The notes under the pieces were generated by a model, which saw nothing but the letters and a program-made list of their open reading frames with translations, was not told the origin of the DNA and searched no databases. A stretch of DNA of 64,000 nucleotides from Caenorhabditis remanei (taxonomy: Eukaryota > Nematoda > Chromadorea > Rhabditida > Rhabditidae): the NCBI RefSeq assembly GCF_010183535.1, contig NC_071330.1:7297717-7361716 (forward strand). Reading direction: 5' to 3'. The position numbers and the translations under genes are program-made. Of the stretch, positions 24,501 to 37,244 are shown piece after piece; position 1 is the stretch's first letter, and the number at the start of each line of letters is the position of its first letter.

Positions 24501-27500
24501 AAAAGACTTTTTCAGTGCGTCGTTCGCTCGTTTGTCGTCGATAAGATGCAACAATTTGGATAATCCCTTTTGTTGTTGCTCTCTCTCTCTTTTTTCCTTT
24601 AAATTATCAGAGATTCTCTTCAAATCACCTCGGCGATAGCAGGAAGAAAATGAAGATTAAATGAGATTTGGCAGAAACATTACGCACTTCTCTTTTCTCT
24701 CTTTTCGGGTTCAAGCTCTCTAATGCTCGGAACATTTTATGAGATTTTGAGACAATGTGTCATAAATGATTTTTAGACTGCATCTATGAGATTTTCAAAA
24801 GTTCAGAAGTCTTACTGTAAAACAAAGATAAAATTAGGAGAGTTAGCTGAATTTCGATTGATCGAGATTCTTTCTTATCTGGAAATATTGAAATTTCAGT
24901 GTTGAAACTGTCGAAAAGTTTTTAAAAAACTTGGTTCAAAACATGTAGATGTTGAAAAACCGGAACCATTGAAGACATAGAATAATTTCGTATTCAATCC
25001 GGTAGTTTGACAATGGAGAACACTATTTGTGACATCAACTAACGGATGGAAGTTTGAAAGATTCAGCATTTGAATTTTTAAAAATCAAAAAATGAACACT
25101 TGTTCGAGTAGACAGGAAAATCTCTAGAGAACTGATCTGAAAAAAGAAAAAAGTTCAAATCTTCGTCCGTTCGAGTTCTTTTTTAAGCTCATCAATTTTC
25201 TTACTTATCCTATTCCCAATGGCGTCAATCTTACTTTTTTCATGAAACTTGTACGTTAGTCTAAACCTATTTTCAACAAATCTCCTCTTCATTTCTTATC
25301 AATCCACTCTCCCCACAGTTCGTGAATCTTCAGAGGATACTCAGATGAACTTGTATTTTTTTTTCAATCTGATGACGATCTAGTGAGACGAGAAAAGTGA
25401 GATTCATTGCGCCTTTCCGTTGTTTTTTAATCTGCCAAATTAGGCGTCCGTCAGCAGAGATTAGATGCAAATTTCGTGCCAAAAAGCAAAAAGGTGGAAT
25501 CTACGTCGATTAGAACTTCCGGATGAGTATATTCTAGAAACATTACAGAAGATCAAGGATACTTTGGCTACAAACTTTTTCAATGATTCAAGTGCAAAGT
25601 TTTCAGAAATACGAGACATTCTAATTGCTACTGCGTAGAAAAGGATCAGTCAAAGACAATGGAGAACACAATTTCGAATCATTTTGGGATCAAGATGGAA
25701 TAGAGAAATGAACTGACAAGTTGAGAATAGACATATTAATAAATATAACATGATCAGATACAAGAATATTGTAATCCAGTCGACTGATGTTCAGTCTCAT
25801 CACTCTGAATAGAAGATACCGTAGAATCAACTCTTACTTTTGGTTCCATATAAAGCTGTTCTCGATTCTCAAGATATCAGAAGATGATTTTCACAAAGGA
25901 GACTTTTCTCACGGGAGGTCTGTTTTCACTGCTCCATTCAAATTTGGGGGAGAACACGGGAAAAATTAAGGGTTTTGAAATATTGAATTTCTGTATTCAA
26001 ACAAAGGAAGTGGTCAAAAAGAGTATCATATGGTTATTGGAATGGTTGAAAACCCGAATCCAGGTTGTAACTGAGATATTTGTTAAATTAGGTTCATATA
26101 GACTTTCCAGATAGATAATCTGGTTTATAAAAGTTGTCAACTATTTCATGAGTTGGTATACTGTAGACTACAGAGCTAGAATCTCGTGTTTTATCTGAAG
26201 TTGGAAGTATAAGTGAAGTAAAAGTATTGTTAGGGGCTGAGACAGTGTTTCCAAAAAGAAAATCTTCAAAACTGTAAGGAGGCCAACTCATCTCATTTCT
26301 GGTCATTATATACTAAATCTAGACGCCTATGGTGAATTGAAGGATGTCATTTCTAAAGCAAACAGACATCATATTGAATCATGAAACAGATCAGCTAACA
26401 GTATTCTAGAGGGAATATCTAGAAGATCTAGACTGAGTAATTTTGTGAAACTATCTTGATTTGCCTCTCCTTATATATGATGTTATATCAACCTTTGTGC
26501 TCTTTAAAGGCTTCAGTCTACCCAGTGGAAGTGGGGGTGGGTACACAACTCTTTGTTTATCATCTCCAATCTCTTTAATACAAGAAAATGAGTAGTGAGG
26601 GTGCTAATCATACCCTAATAAACTATAATTTTCAGTCTCATATCACATCAGTTGAAAAAATGAATGAAAATCATAAAGAAATTGTGTGTTTGTTGGAGTG
26701 AACAACTTTTATAATCACAGCTTTCACCACCAACTCAACCGCCAATTTTGTGCGGGTGGATGATGGGGGAGGACCGAAAAATTGGGCGGGACTTGATATT
26801 CTTCTGAGCGCTTCCTCTTGATTTCATTCTTTCACTTTTTCCTTCATTCATTCAGGTCATTCTAGAAGTAGGCGTGGCCAGAATGTCACCGACATCGGTG
26901 TGGGAGAAATGACGAGGGGGTCAGTCGGGATGGCAGCTCCAGGTCCGCCTACACTAGAGAAATGAAAGAAAAAAGAGAGTTTAGAGAAGGGACACGGGGG
27001 CGAGAAACCGGAGGAGAGGCTCGGAGGAAGTGCAGCCTTTTTTGGTCCCTACTATTACCCCCCGTTTTCTTTTTCTATCCCTTCTTTTCATTCATTTTCA
27101 CAAATGTTTGTTTATTTTTGATTTCCTCCTTCCTCAATTTTTGAAATAGGAAACATCAAACAACTCTTTGTACTTCTTGATTTACACACCTCCCACCTAA
27201 TATTCAGGTCAAATCCCGAATCGGGAAAGGTGACTGAAACTTGATAGACATCACGTAAAAGACAGGTGGCATTCCTCAAAAATGTAAGCTCCACCTCGTT
27301 CTTAGTAAATCTACGAAAATCCTTTGGGAGATTGAATAAAGAATTGAATGACCCGTTTGGGTCTGTTACGATGACGGACCTACGGATTTTCAACGGTTTA
27401 TTTCAAATATTTTCCTCACTCCCGAATTTATTAGACGATGCTACGAATAGATAAGCGAATGAAAAAGGCTCAAAAGCTAACTGAGACGGTGTAAAATCTT

Positions 27501-28711
27501 AAGGAGATTGATGGCTAAAGGACAGAGTAAAAAACGGGAAGGACGGAAGGAAGCACGATTTTTGACCGACATATTTTTAGAGTCTACTTTGGTTTCTGGA
27601 TCAGACGAGCTTGAAGAATTTTGATGCTTGAAGGGTTTAGAAAAAGAAAAATAATAATAATGAAGCAGGAGAACAAATACATGTAATTGGGTACAGGTTA
27701 TGTAGACAAGAGAATGAGAATGAGAAGAGTTGGAAATAATCAAAAAATTCAAAAAAGAATAAAAGATCAAATTACAGTAATAGCTGCGAACTCGGATGTT
27801 TTCGGATTTTGACATGTGTATGAAAATGTTGTATTATTAAATCAAAGGTTTAAGAAAAAACATAAACGAATCGAAGATAGAATCAAGTTTCAGAAAGCCT
27901 GACATATGGAAAAGTTCCAAAATAGTTTCGATCAGAGTACTGGAACAAAATTATGGAAAAGAAAGTTTCGGTGGCTCGTCTCAACTTCCGATCCTGTCTA
28001 GTTTTATATAGGAGTCTCTGTCCGGGGGATAAGATGCGATGAGATGACACAGTTGTCAAGCCACGCCCCACTTTCAGATGACAGACTCCGCCCCTCGTCT
28101 CACGGAGCAGGCAGCAGAAGCAGAGTGCACACACTCACAGAGCAGCGAGAGAAAAAGAGTATAGGAGACGAAGAGACGCAGAACAGATCCCTTTTTTGGT
28201 CTTTTCTCAGCAACACGGCTAATTTTGAGAACAAATTGAAAAGAAGATCATTGAGAAGAGGAATCAAACGACGACGCGTTCTTTCCTAATCCATTAGACA
28301 TTTCGGGAAAGTGATAACTAGAAAAAGGTTTGTCATGACGCGTCTGGTCATGAGAATGTGATAACAAAACGGATTGAGTTGTTGGATAAAAACAGAAACA
28401 TTTTAAGAGATATCAATGCAGTTAAAAATAATTCCAAGTACCGAGATTTTCTGATTCCGTTACGAGCAAATGTGAATAAAACATCCAGATGGGTGGACTA
28501 GATATGATGACTCTTAGGATTCGATCTTAGTATTTCTGGATATCTGGAGCATTTTTCGAATTAAACATTATTCAAAGTTTATCTCATCCAGACTATCCAT
28601 ATTCCTAGAACAAATTGAGTCAATGTTTCTGTCTCGTCTTGTTTCTTTTGAAAAGGTCTGAGATCCAGGAAACTGATAAGGGTATCTGAGTTGTTCTAAT
28701 ATCACGAACCC

Positions 28712-28931
28712 TTAAAGGAGGTGAGAACTCAAAAAAAAATGTTGGCTCAAAATTCGGTAAGTGATTGCTCTGTGGGACCCGAACACATGACCGAACGCTC
28801 ATGGGTACAAAACCGCAACCGGCTGAGCTACACGGCCGAGAACGCAGCCGCCCACTCGGGGCTTTGATAAATGTGGGTGCTTCTCAATCACAATTTCGAT
28901 CATAATTTTTTTGCGTTCTCACCTCCTTTAA
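28712..28931. mobile_element. TTAA-flanked inverted-repeat element with tRNA-like core
   Basis: TTAA occurs at 28712-28715 and again at 28928-28931. The 212 bp between them begin AGGAGGTGAGAAC and end with the exact reverse complement GTTCTCACCTCCT; the symmetry continues weakly into an A-run on each side. TTAA duplication is the hallmark of piggyBac-type transposons. The element has no coding capacity and would need a transposase supplied in trans. Its interior includes a minus-strand stretch resembling a tRNA promoter, described separately. Confidence 0.8.
28774..28838 (-). pseudogene. tRNA-like sequence inside the TTAA element
   Basis: Read on the minus strand, 28831-28819 gives GTAGCTCAGCCGG, a good match to the tRNA A-box/D-arm start. 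Positions 28786-28774 give GTGTTCGGGTCCC, close to the B-box/T-arm. The spacing of about 33 bases between them suits a type 3 polymerase III promoter. The acceptor stem and the T stem do not pair properly, so this is probably not a working tRNA but a degenerate tRNA or a tRNA-derived SINE fragment carried by the element. Confidence 0.55.
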
Positions 28932-31900
28932 GAAGACTACGGTAGGTTTGTTGGGAAGTATCTACGATAGGCGAGATCAACCTAGTTACACGACAGGCTT
29001 GTCTCCACGTGGGAAGTCCGGAGATATTTTATTCCTCATCCACTTCTTTAAATTCACAATGTACTCGTATCAAATCATTTTTCCTAGAAAAAAATCAAAT
29101 CTACGCGTTTTCTGGATTTCCTCCCTCACTGTATTATCCTTAAAAGTCGACTTATCGTCAATCGGCCCACGGATTTCTTGAGAATCTCATGCTTATGAAT
29201 CTGTTGAAACTCCGTCATCTGAATCGTAAACCTGTCTAAAAACGAACGAGAGAGCTAATCGCGATTCGATCTACTATCACCAGCTAATCCTAGCTCAGAT
29301 ATTGCGTCTTTCAATTATTTACTCTTTTTATTTTGAAAAAGAAGAAGACTCCTCACCTTTTTCTTTAGACGAACCATCTCACATTTTGAAGCATTTTCTT
29401 AATTTGTGTTGTTTAGAGAAAAAGAAGAACAAATGACGAGAGTCTGGAACAATTTGTTTTTTGTGCACTCACAGAAAAACGGGAAGGAACATGTCTGACG
29501 ACAGAAGGAAAAGAGAGAAGAAGCAAGAAAAGGAGATCGGAATAAAATATGAGGAACACATAACATTGTTTATCGGAGAACAAGTAATTTATGAAGACGT
29601 TGAGAAGCAGATTTGATAAGGTCAATTCACAAAAGTTCCTGAAGATTTATAGTGACGTGGAGAAGGGAAGAAGATGTACCCAAAGCCTTCAAAAGTTGTC
29701 GCTGGTTTGAATTTGAAAAGTTTCGGGTTTCAGTTGTTAAACTAGTTCACTAGGTCAACAAACACACATCAGAAGTTTAAAGAAGACGTCAATTCCGAAA
29801 TCTAGAAGGTGTTCGAGAACTGTTTTTCCTAGAGATCATGTTGAATTTTGAAGTCTTCAAGTAAAGAAAAGTCAAAAGAAGAAAAGGAGAAGAAGCGTCG
29901 ATCAAAATGAGAATAATAATAATAATAATGAGAAATGAGAGAATGAGAAAAGAAAGGAGGGACCACTCAAACTAAATCTTGGTTCCTTATTAGCTAATTT
30001 AACTGAGAAAAGTGACGTGTATTGCGCGTGGATCTTTTGAATTGAGCTTATTTTCATAGCTCTTCGGCGTCATGTTTTTTGTCGCCTTTTTTCAAAATTA
30101 GCTTATCATGTCGTTAGTAGAAGCGAGGGTGGAAACGGATAGAATTCATGAATTTGGGAAAGAAGAAGAAGATATGAGAAGAAAGAGAAAACGGAGAGCA
30201 TCCAGATCAATTCCACCTGGATTCTCTGAGTTCAAGTGATCTCATATCAGACAATGAGGAAATATGTAACATGGAATAGAAGCTCTCGGAATTCTATCTG
30301 CCTTCTTTTTTTTTGATTCCACCCCCACCACAACCGGAAACGACCACCCGACTCCAGTCTCTTGCTCGAACGGAAGTGCGCAACGAAATGTAGTAGAGAA
30401 GAGGAAAAATGATAGAATGTACTTTGAAAGAAGATTCGAAACACTTCTGGAACCATACGGATTTCGGAGGAAACTACTCAACAACTTTCCGAAAAGTAAC
30501 GTGATTTCTTTCAGTTCAGAAGGTGTGAGGTCTCCCAATACTTCGATTGAGCATCTGGAGTTTGAATACTTAGTGGAGGGATTACTGTTGAATCGGGGCG
30601 ATCAAGATTCCAAAGTTATGCTGGCATATTGTAGACACTCTCTTGATGAGCTAATAGCAGTTCATTCCAGGTTTCTTATTTTAAGAACATGAACCCAGAA
30701 TCCTGATGTAGAAAAGTAAACGTCATCTCAGGTTTCCACTCCAGACTCGAGTCAATAAAGAGTCAACCAGAGAAAAGGAACCTGCTAAAAAATGAAAACC
30801 CAGCGGCCTCCTGCTTCAGATGTTTGTTACCCACTTCTTCCATTTCCATTCATTTTCGAGTCAACCCGGAACGCCACCCTTCACGTGTATTAATATCTGA
30901 CATCACTCTTTTGACTTGGGACCAAGACCAACAATTCAATGAACCGCTAGAGCACAAAAAGAACCGCCCGTGGTGGTCATCGAGCATTTAAAAAAGTAGA
31001 CACGAGAAGGAAATAAGAAGAAAGACAAGCTGGATAATCGGGTGCGGGTGAATATTTTCTTCTTTCTTTTTCTGAAATACTAAAGAGTTATTCTTCAAAA
31101 TTATCTTATAGTCCATCTTATTTTGTGTCGTGGATCCCGATATCCCTTGAGATTTTTCCACTTTAAAGTTCGATGATTTACTAACTTACCTCCGTCACAC
31201 AACTTTTCAAAAATATGATTTTAGAAAGTTATGTCATCACGGCGGGGAAAATTGTGACGATTGATTGGATCAGAAATCTCAAATCGTTAACTCGAAATAG
31301 ATAATTGACGTCACTAGACCTCTGATTGCACTAGCTTTAAAACATAGACAAAGGATGATAATTTGGAAAATAATTTTCGTGGAAAACGGAGGGATTTTCT
31401 GAATAAATACCCAAATAAGTACAATTTGTATGGGTGGTCTAATAAGGAAGTGTTTCTTTTTGAAGATGAAGTCTTCTCCTCCTAACAAACTAGCTAACTG
31501 GCTCAGCTGTTCCTGACTGACCCGTTTTCTCTGGAGACGTCACAACAAAAGAAGCTGCAAGGAAAGAGAGAGTGAGATGGGAAACGAGGTCAAATGAGGT
31601 CAACTACAGAGGAGGAAGTAAATCATAATTGATCTGCAGTTGATTGGATGGAAACAATTTAATAGGAGTTCAACAATTGAAAAACAAACAAAACAAACAG
31701 AAGTCACGTCATTTCAAGAAATGACGAACTAGCATGATCCGTTGGATTTATTTGGATCGGAAAAGAGATTTATCGGATACTTTCTGTACTCAGAATCTGA
31801 TTCATTTTTTGACTAGTAGTTCTAGAAGTTTAGTCTTTACGAAAATTCCTGGAGACTAAAATATGTTTTCTGGGAAATTCCGAGAATGGTTTGGTCTAGA

Positions 31901-34050
31901 ATGTTTGAATGGCGGAGTCCCAAAACCTGAAGTCTGGTTAGTTTTTACTGTATTCTAGATGATACTTTGAACTGATCGTGTCATATAACTCTCTCTATCA
32001 ATCCTTACAACTATCTTTTCCAAAAAATCGAATATCCAACCGTATCCAGGTGTCTTGAAACATTCAAAGAGCATCTATACTTGTTAAATATCAATAGAAA
32101 CTTCAGAGAAAGGAGAGGTGCAACCAGAAATAATGACTCTCTCGGAATCTATTCCTCCACCTGAGAATATGAGTCTTAATAGTTTTTTCTTCCTTTGTGA
32201 GCAAAACACACGCATTGAAAACCTCCTATTCTATGAAGTGTTCTTTGACTTTTCTTCCTCTTTCAGATAATTACTAAAACGGGTTTGACCTACTTGTGGT
32301 GACAGATGATGATCTGGTTTGACCCACTTCCTGTTTCTGACATCATTACGTCCACTTGCTCTTTCTATCTCTTACTTTTTTCTGCTCGCTGTCCACTTTC
32401 TTTTTACTTTCTCCTTTTTCTGCTCATTTTTTGCTCCCACCCAAATTAATGGTCCGTTGTAGCGTATCCCTTTTTTCAACTTCTGCGTCTCCATATTCTT
32501 CGTGACGTCGCCGGGAGAAGCACGTCATCTGAAGAGGACGTCGCAATGACACGCATTCCTTATGTTTTATTCCTTTTTCTCTATTCAATTAACATGAATC
32601 GAGGAGGCCAATTGAAGAACAAAAAACAAAAACTTTTTTGAATGTCTGAAAGACAACAAATTCTCGGGAAATCCATTGCCAAGAAGGAAATAAACGAAGA
32701 ACAAGTTGACCTTGTCGTCCGGAAATTTGAATTTGAATTAGCCACCCTCTTGAAATCACATCACTCAATATAAAAGATTACCACAAAGATTCCGTGTTTG
32801 TGTTTTTTATTACTACTAATTTCCTTTTTTCTAAGAATTGCACTTCCAATCAAACTTGATCGAAATCGTGTAAAATCACGTAGAATCTAGAAGATTCTTG
32901 AGTAGAACTTCACGTAGGCACTCTTCCGGATGCCGAATCCATCATTGAAAGTTTTCAGAAAAATCTCAACGCATTGATCAGGTGATAGTCCCTCAGACAA
33001 CTTAGAAATAAAAGGAGAATACTTTGATTGATATGAATCGTAGAGAAATGGATGGCAAGTCATGCCAGAACTTTTCCATTTGGGGGCTGTCTTTATTCAC
33101 AACAGGCTTCTAACAGAGAATAATTTCAGCAGAAATGAAAGTATAAACAGCATCTAAAATGCACATAAAATAAAGTTCTAACAAGGGAATTTCTTAAATT
33201 CATCCCTTTCTACGAAAAAGATTTTCATGAATCAATGGATGTTTTGAACTGTAAAATCTATCACTTTGCAATCACTGGGACTTTTTTTACTCCGTGTTTT
33301 ATCAATGATATTCTATAGTTATTACAAAAACTCAAAAAAAGACAGTTCCTATAGACTCTCCCTCGTTTGATCACTCACTTTCCGTGATCCTAATTAATTA
33401 TTCAATCCACCTACACTTCAAAAACTTAAAACTTCATTTCTACATCTACCGCCCGTTTCCAAGAATCCTTTTATTTTCCGTCACTTCTTGAACAACGACG
33501 TTTTTTTAAGCGTAGGAGTTCCGGAGACGACAAATTGTTGCGACTCTTCTAAAACTACTTTATCCACATGTGCAATGAAGCGAAATTCAATGCAAACTGA
33601 CCCTTTTGCTGCCCTCCAGAGAGTCACCAAATCAGAGTCTGCATCATTTTTAAATCCAAATTAAGAATTTTGCGGTGTTTCGGTTCATAAATTATGCTGA
33701 CGCCGGCCTTTAATGATTTGTCTTCCAAATTTGGAACAATGAAATCCAAAAATAATTTTACAGACGGAAAAATGATGAATTTGAATGAATTCTGAATGAT
33801 GACACAGATATTCGTGACGTGATTCAATTTTCTCAAAAATCATTCTTCGAACTTGTTTAAATCACTTTCAGAATTGCGTGGGGGAAAGGCAATATTCTTG
33901 AAACTGTCGACTTTCAAGTCATGATCTGGATTTTGGATTAGATGGAATGAGTGGCTCTTCGAATCATCTGATGCAGTTTTTGATATGAAACAGATCAGAT
34001 CATCACAGATTAAAGCTAAGAATCAGAGCTACTTGGAAATATTATTTATC

Positions 34051-34926
34051 CTCAGGTATTTTTGGGCAAGGGTTGGGCAACGAAACTTTCGATTGGGCCA
34101 TGTGGCGCGTGAATAGGGCACAGTGCCCGCAAAAAGGGCCACATGGCCCAGTGGGCACAGGTTGGGCGCAGGTTGGGCCACAGGTTGATATACTTGGTGG
34201 ATGTGGGCACAGGTTGGGCGCTTGGTGAGGATGAATGGGCGCAGCATGGGCACGGAGTGGGCACAAGTTGAGAAACCGCGCTCTACTGCGCACTCTGATT
34301 TTTCGCCACGATTTTTCTTATTTATTTCGTTTCTTTTTCAATTTTATCGTCCTTTTATATAATTCTACTTATTTCGCACAGAAAATGAAACAAATCTAAA
34401 CTCGACTTAACAGGTAAGACAGTATTTTTTATTTGTTTTTGTTTACTTTTGGTGAAATTTCAGCTGAACAAAAAATGATTTCAACAACACAAGAATCATC
34501 ACCAACTACGCTCTCCAGCTGCTCATTTTCTTCTATCTTTAATTTTTTGCATTTACTCTGAATTTTTTGTTGTAATTTGTATCTTTGTAGTTTTCACGAA
34601 AAATTATTTCCTTTTCCTGTATCCCTATGTTCCATCTTCTAGTTTGACCAATTTCAGCTTATCCTATTACTTTCCATAATTATTGAAATAATTGTTTTGT
34701 GTTTGAATTTGACAAATAAATAGTAGAAAAGTACAAAAATGTGTAATCTTGTTAATTATTGTGATTAATGGGAAAGAGAAAAGGGAGCTGAATGCTGCGC
34801 GTTGAACCGAATTTCGGCACTTTGCCCACGAAATGGGCCATGTGGCCCAGAATATGGGCATGATGGCCCGCGTAGGGCGGGCCATACTGCCCATTTCGTG
34901 GGCAAAGTGGCCCAAAAATACCTGAG
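34051..34926. mobile_element. Non-autonomous inverted-repeat element rich in GGGC motifs
   Basis: The element starts CTCAGGTATTTTTGGGC at 34051 and ends with the exact reverse complement at 34910-34926. Flanking TC on both sides may be a 2-bp duplication. The left end (34061-34266) is packed with GGGCAC, GGGCGC and TTGGGC motifs. The right end contains a large hairpin, with arms TTTGCCCACGAAATGGGC (about 34820-34837) and its complement (about 34888-34905). The middle is AT-rich and codes for nothing recognisable. The minus-strand open frames at the left end are artefacts of the GGGC repeats. Confidence 0.8.
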
Positions 34927-37244
34927 TCGAAAATCCTACTTTCGGTGACTCAAAACAATCCATCTTTTTACACAAACTTCTGACGAGGCGGCTCGAAAAG
35001 GGAGATGAAAATAAAAAAAACTGGAATCTATATCTGATTCTAATCACATCCATACCTTCCATTTCCAGATCCTCTTCAATTAACAAGATTCATTTTTAAA
35101 TGCCGTTTAAGGTTATTCGCAACATTTCCGGTGTCAATACATCATAATTGACGACTTCCAAAGATCCAGAAGCAAACAGAACAAAATAAACAAGTTGTAG
35201 AAGAAAACATTCAAAATCACGTTATCTTGGGAGTATTGGCAGTGTCATCAGCCGATTAATTATGCCTCGGCGTAGAGTGAGAAGATGAAGAAAAAGGAAC
35301 ATGTGGTCAACCGATGGATCAACACTTTTTATCAAAAGAGAGAAGTCCGCAAGGGTTTTTTGTTTCTTTTGAAATTTCGGAGGCGCGGAAAGAATTATAT
35401 TATTGATGTGTGAGGAGCAATTGAGACCTGGGGCGCAGTTGGCGCGTTGACTAGTGAAAGCTACAGTAGTCTGTGAGTGCAATTTACACTTCAGAACCGT
35501 GAAATTGAGTAAGACAAGTTTTAGTAACAGGCAGACTAGTATTTTTAATTTAGTACAAATGACTTTTTCGACATCAACCCAGCCATGTTTGCTCCCAATC
35601 TACCTAAACTTTGTAAGCTTCAACTTCATTTCATTCTCTAGATCCATTTCTTATACCTACAGTAACCCACGCCCCCACAGAGTATATCTTTTCCACTCTT
35701 TCGGCGGCCCACCCACGTGCGAATAGCCAGGTGAATTTTCAATGATTCTACCTGCACTCTAGTTTTCCAAACGCCTCTTTTAAAGAGTGCACAGAATGAA
35801 ACAAAACCAATTTGAAACTTTTTTTGCAACAAAATTGTTTTCCAAAAAAAAGAGTGGGTCTCGACAAACAAAAAGAAACAGGAAGAGCAGTGTAGGTGGA
35901 AGAATAAGGGAAGAATGGGCGACAAAAAGTGAGTGGGACTCGTTTTAGCATTCATTTTTCCATTCAGCTCGACCCAATTTGGATGTGTATTGGTCCGTCC
36001 GCCCACTTCTTCTTCAATCCATTTGATCTAAAACCCACGTCATTTGAGCTGTACTTGTTCTTGAGTTGCAGTCAATGGATTCAGCTCAAATGAATTGGGT
36101 GTATTGAGGGGAGACATCCTAATTAGATGAGTCGAACAAAAAAGAGAAAGAGGCGCCATTGGGTATGCTCTCCACGACATCAGGCCCACTGGGTTTTGTA
36201 GTGCTGAAAGTATTGCTCTTTGTCCATTCCATCACCGACTATATTCACGCCGAGCACGTTTCGAATCTAAATATAATTATGAACTTGATGGGAATACAGT
36301 GACGTGACCCCCGTGTGTCATAACGTCATCTCAACCAACCTCCGCAACTCCAATTTTTCGTTTTTGGAGTGTTTTACGATTATGATAAAGTACGTAAAGA
36401 GGAGCAGCCAAATTGAGAATTGTAGTACTCTGGAAACGAAAATAGATCATGTAAACAAAGCTTGTGTCATTCTAAAGGCAGACATACAATCAGAAGGAAA
36501 TAAAAGATTGGAAGATAAAAAGGGACCAATTGACATTCTGGGAGATTGAATACAGTGTCCACATTGAAGAATACAATTCCAACGGAAAGAAGTATTGAGT
36601 TGCCGGATAAAACCATTATAAATGGGAGCAAGAGTCTGGAAATGGGTTAAACTATTTCGTTTTTAATATTTTTTTTGAAGCTATTTTTGTCTCTTCCTAC
36701 GGTTCAACTTTTAAATGAATTTCTGACAAGAGCGGTCTCCATATAAAATGTGTTTCTCTAAAAAGTAGTGTTCTGGGAGTTCAGAATAATTTCTCATAAT
36801 TTGTTTAGATCGAAAAAATTCTAATCCGTATAATTTCCTTCTCAAAGATTCATCTCAACCGTTTCCAGCGAACTAAAAAACATTTTACATTGCATGAGCT
36901 TTCAACCCAAAATACTGCAAAGTCAAGTGTCTTTGCCTATTGTATTCCAGTCTATTACAACTAACAAACTCGTTATCACATCGAGAACTCATTTTTATTA
37001 GATCTCCTCCGAAAGTTCTACGTGATCTTCTTGAATTCCTCCTCCACTTTCACGCATGAGGTGGATCTTTACTACGTCAAAATTCTAAATCAGAATAGGC
37101 GTAATCCGATTTATGACCCTTTTTTCAGATGTCTCACTTGTTTTACACGTTTCTTTAATTCACTTATTTCGAGAGTCTCGAATCCAAATTTATGACGAAA
37201 AAATCAATTTTTCGAAATTTTCAAAAAATCAAAATATTTCTCAC

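Larger units (their letters stand above)
21527..37244. other. Long gene-poor interval
   Basis: About 15.7 kb contain no reading frame I can tie to a protein family. Open frames of 60-120 codons occur on both strands at the frequency expected by chance. The interval holds a TTAA-flanked element (28712-28931), a GGGC-rich inverted-repeat element (34051-34926), an ATT/AAT microsatellite near 29910 and single copies of an AGACGCAG-type motif (28173, 32482). A 21-bp stretch at 22089-22109 on the minus strand is bordered by a fair acceptor and donor and could be a microexon. A minus-strand frame at 26094-26306 is discussed in the findings. Confidence 0.5.

Noticed and set aside
27112..27454. Overlapping open frames on both strands
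   Set aside because: Both strands are open over the same bases, there are no splice signals that extend either, and no similarity is evident.
34029..34293. Three overlapping Pro/Cys/His-rich minus-strand frames
   Set aside because: They are produced by repeated GGGC motifs in the end of a mobile element, and several frames are open at once.
35222..36006. Several frames of 80-120 codons
   Set aside because: Compositions are biased, frames overlap on both strands, and no consistent gene model could be built.
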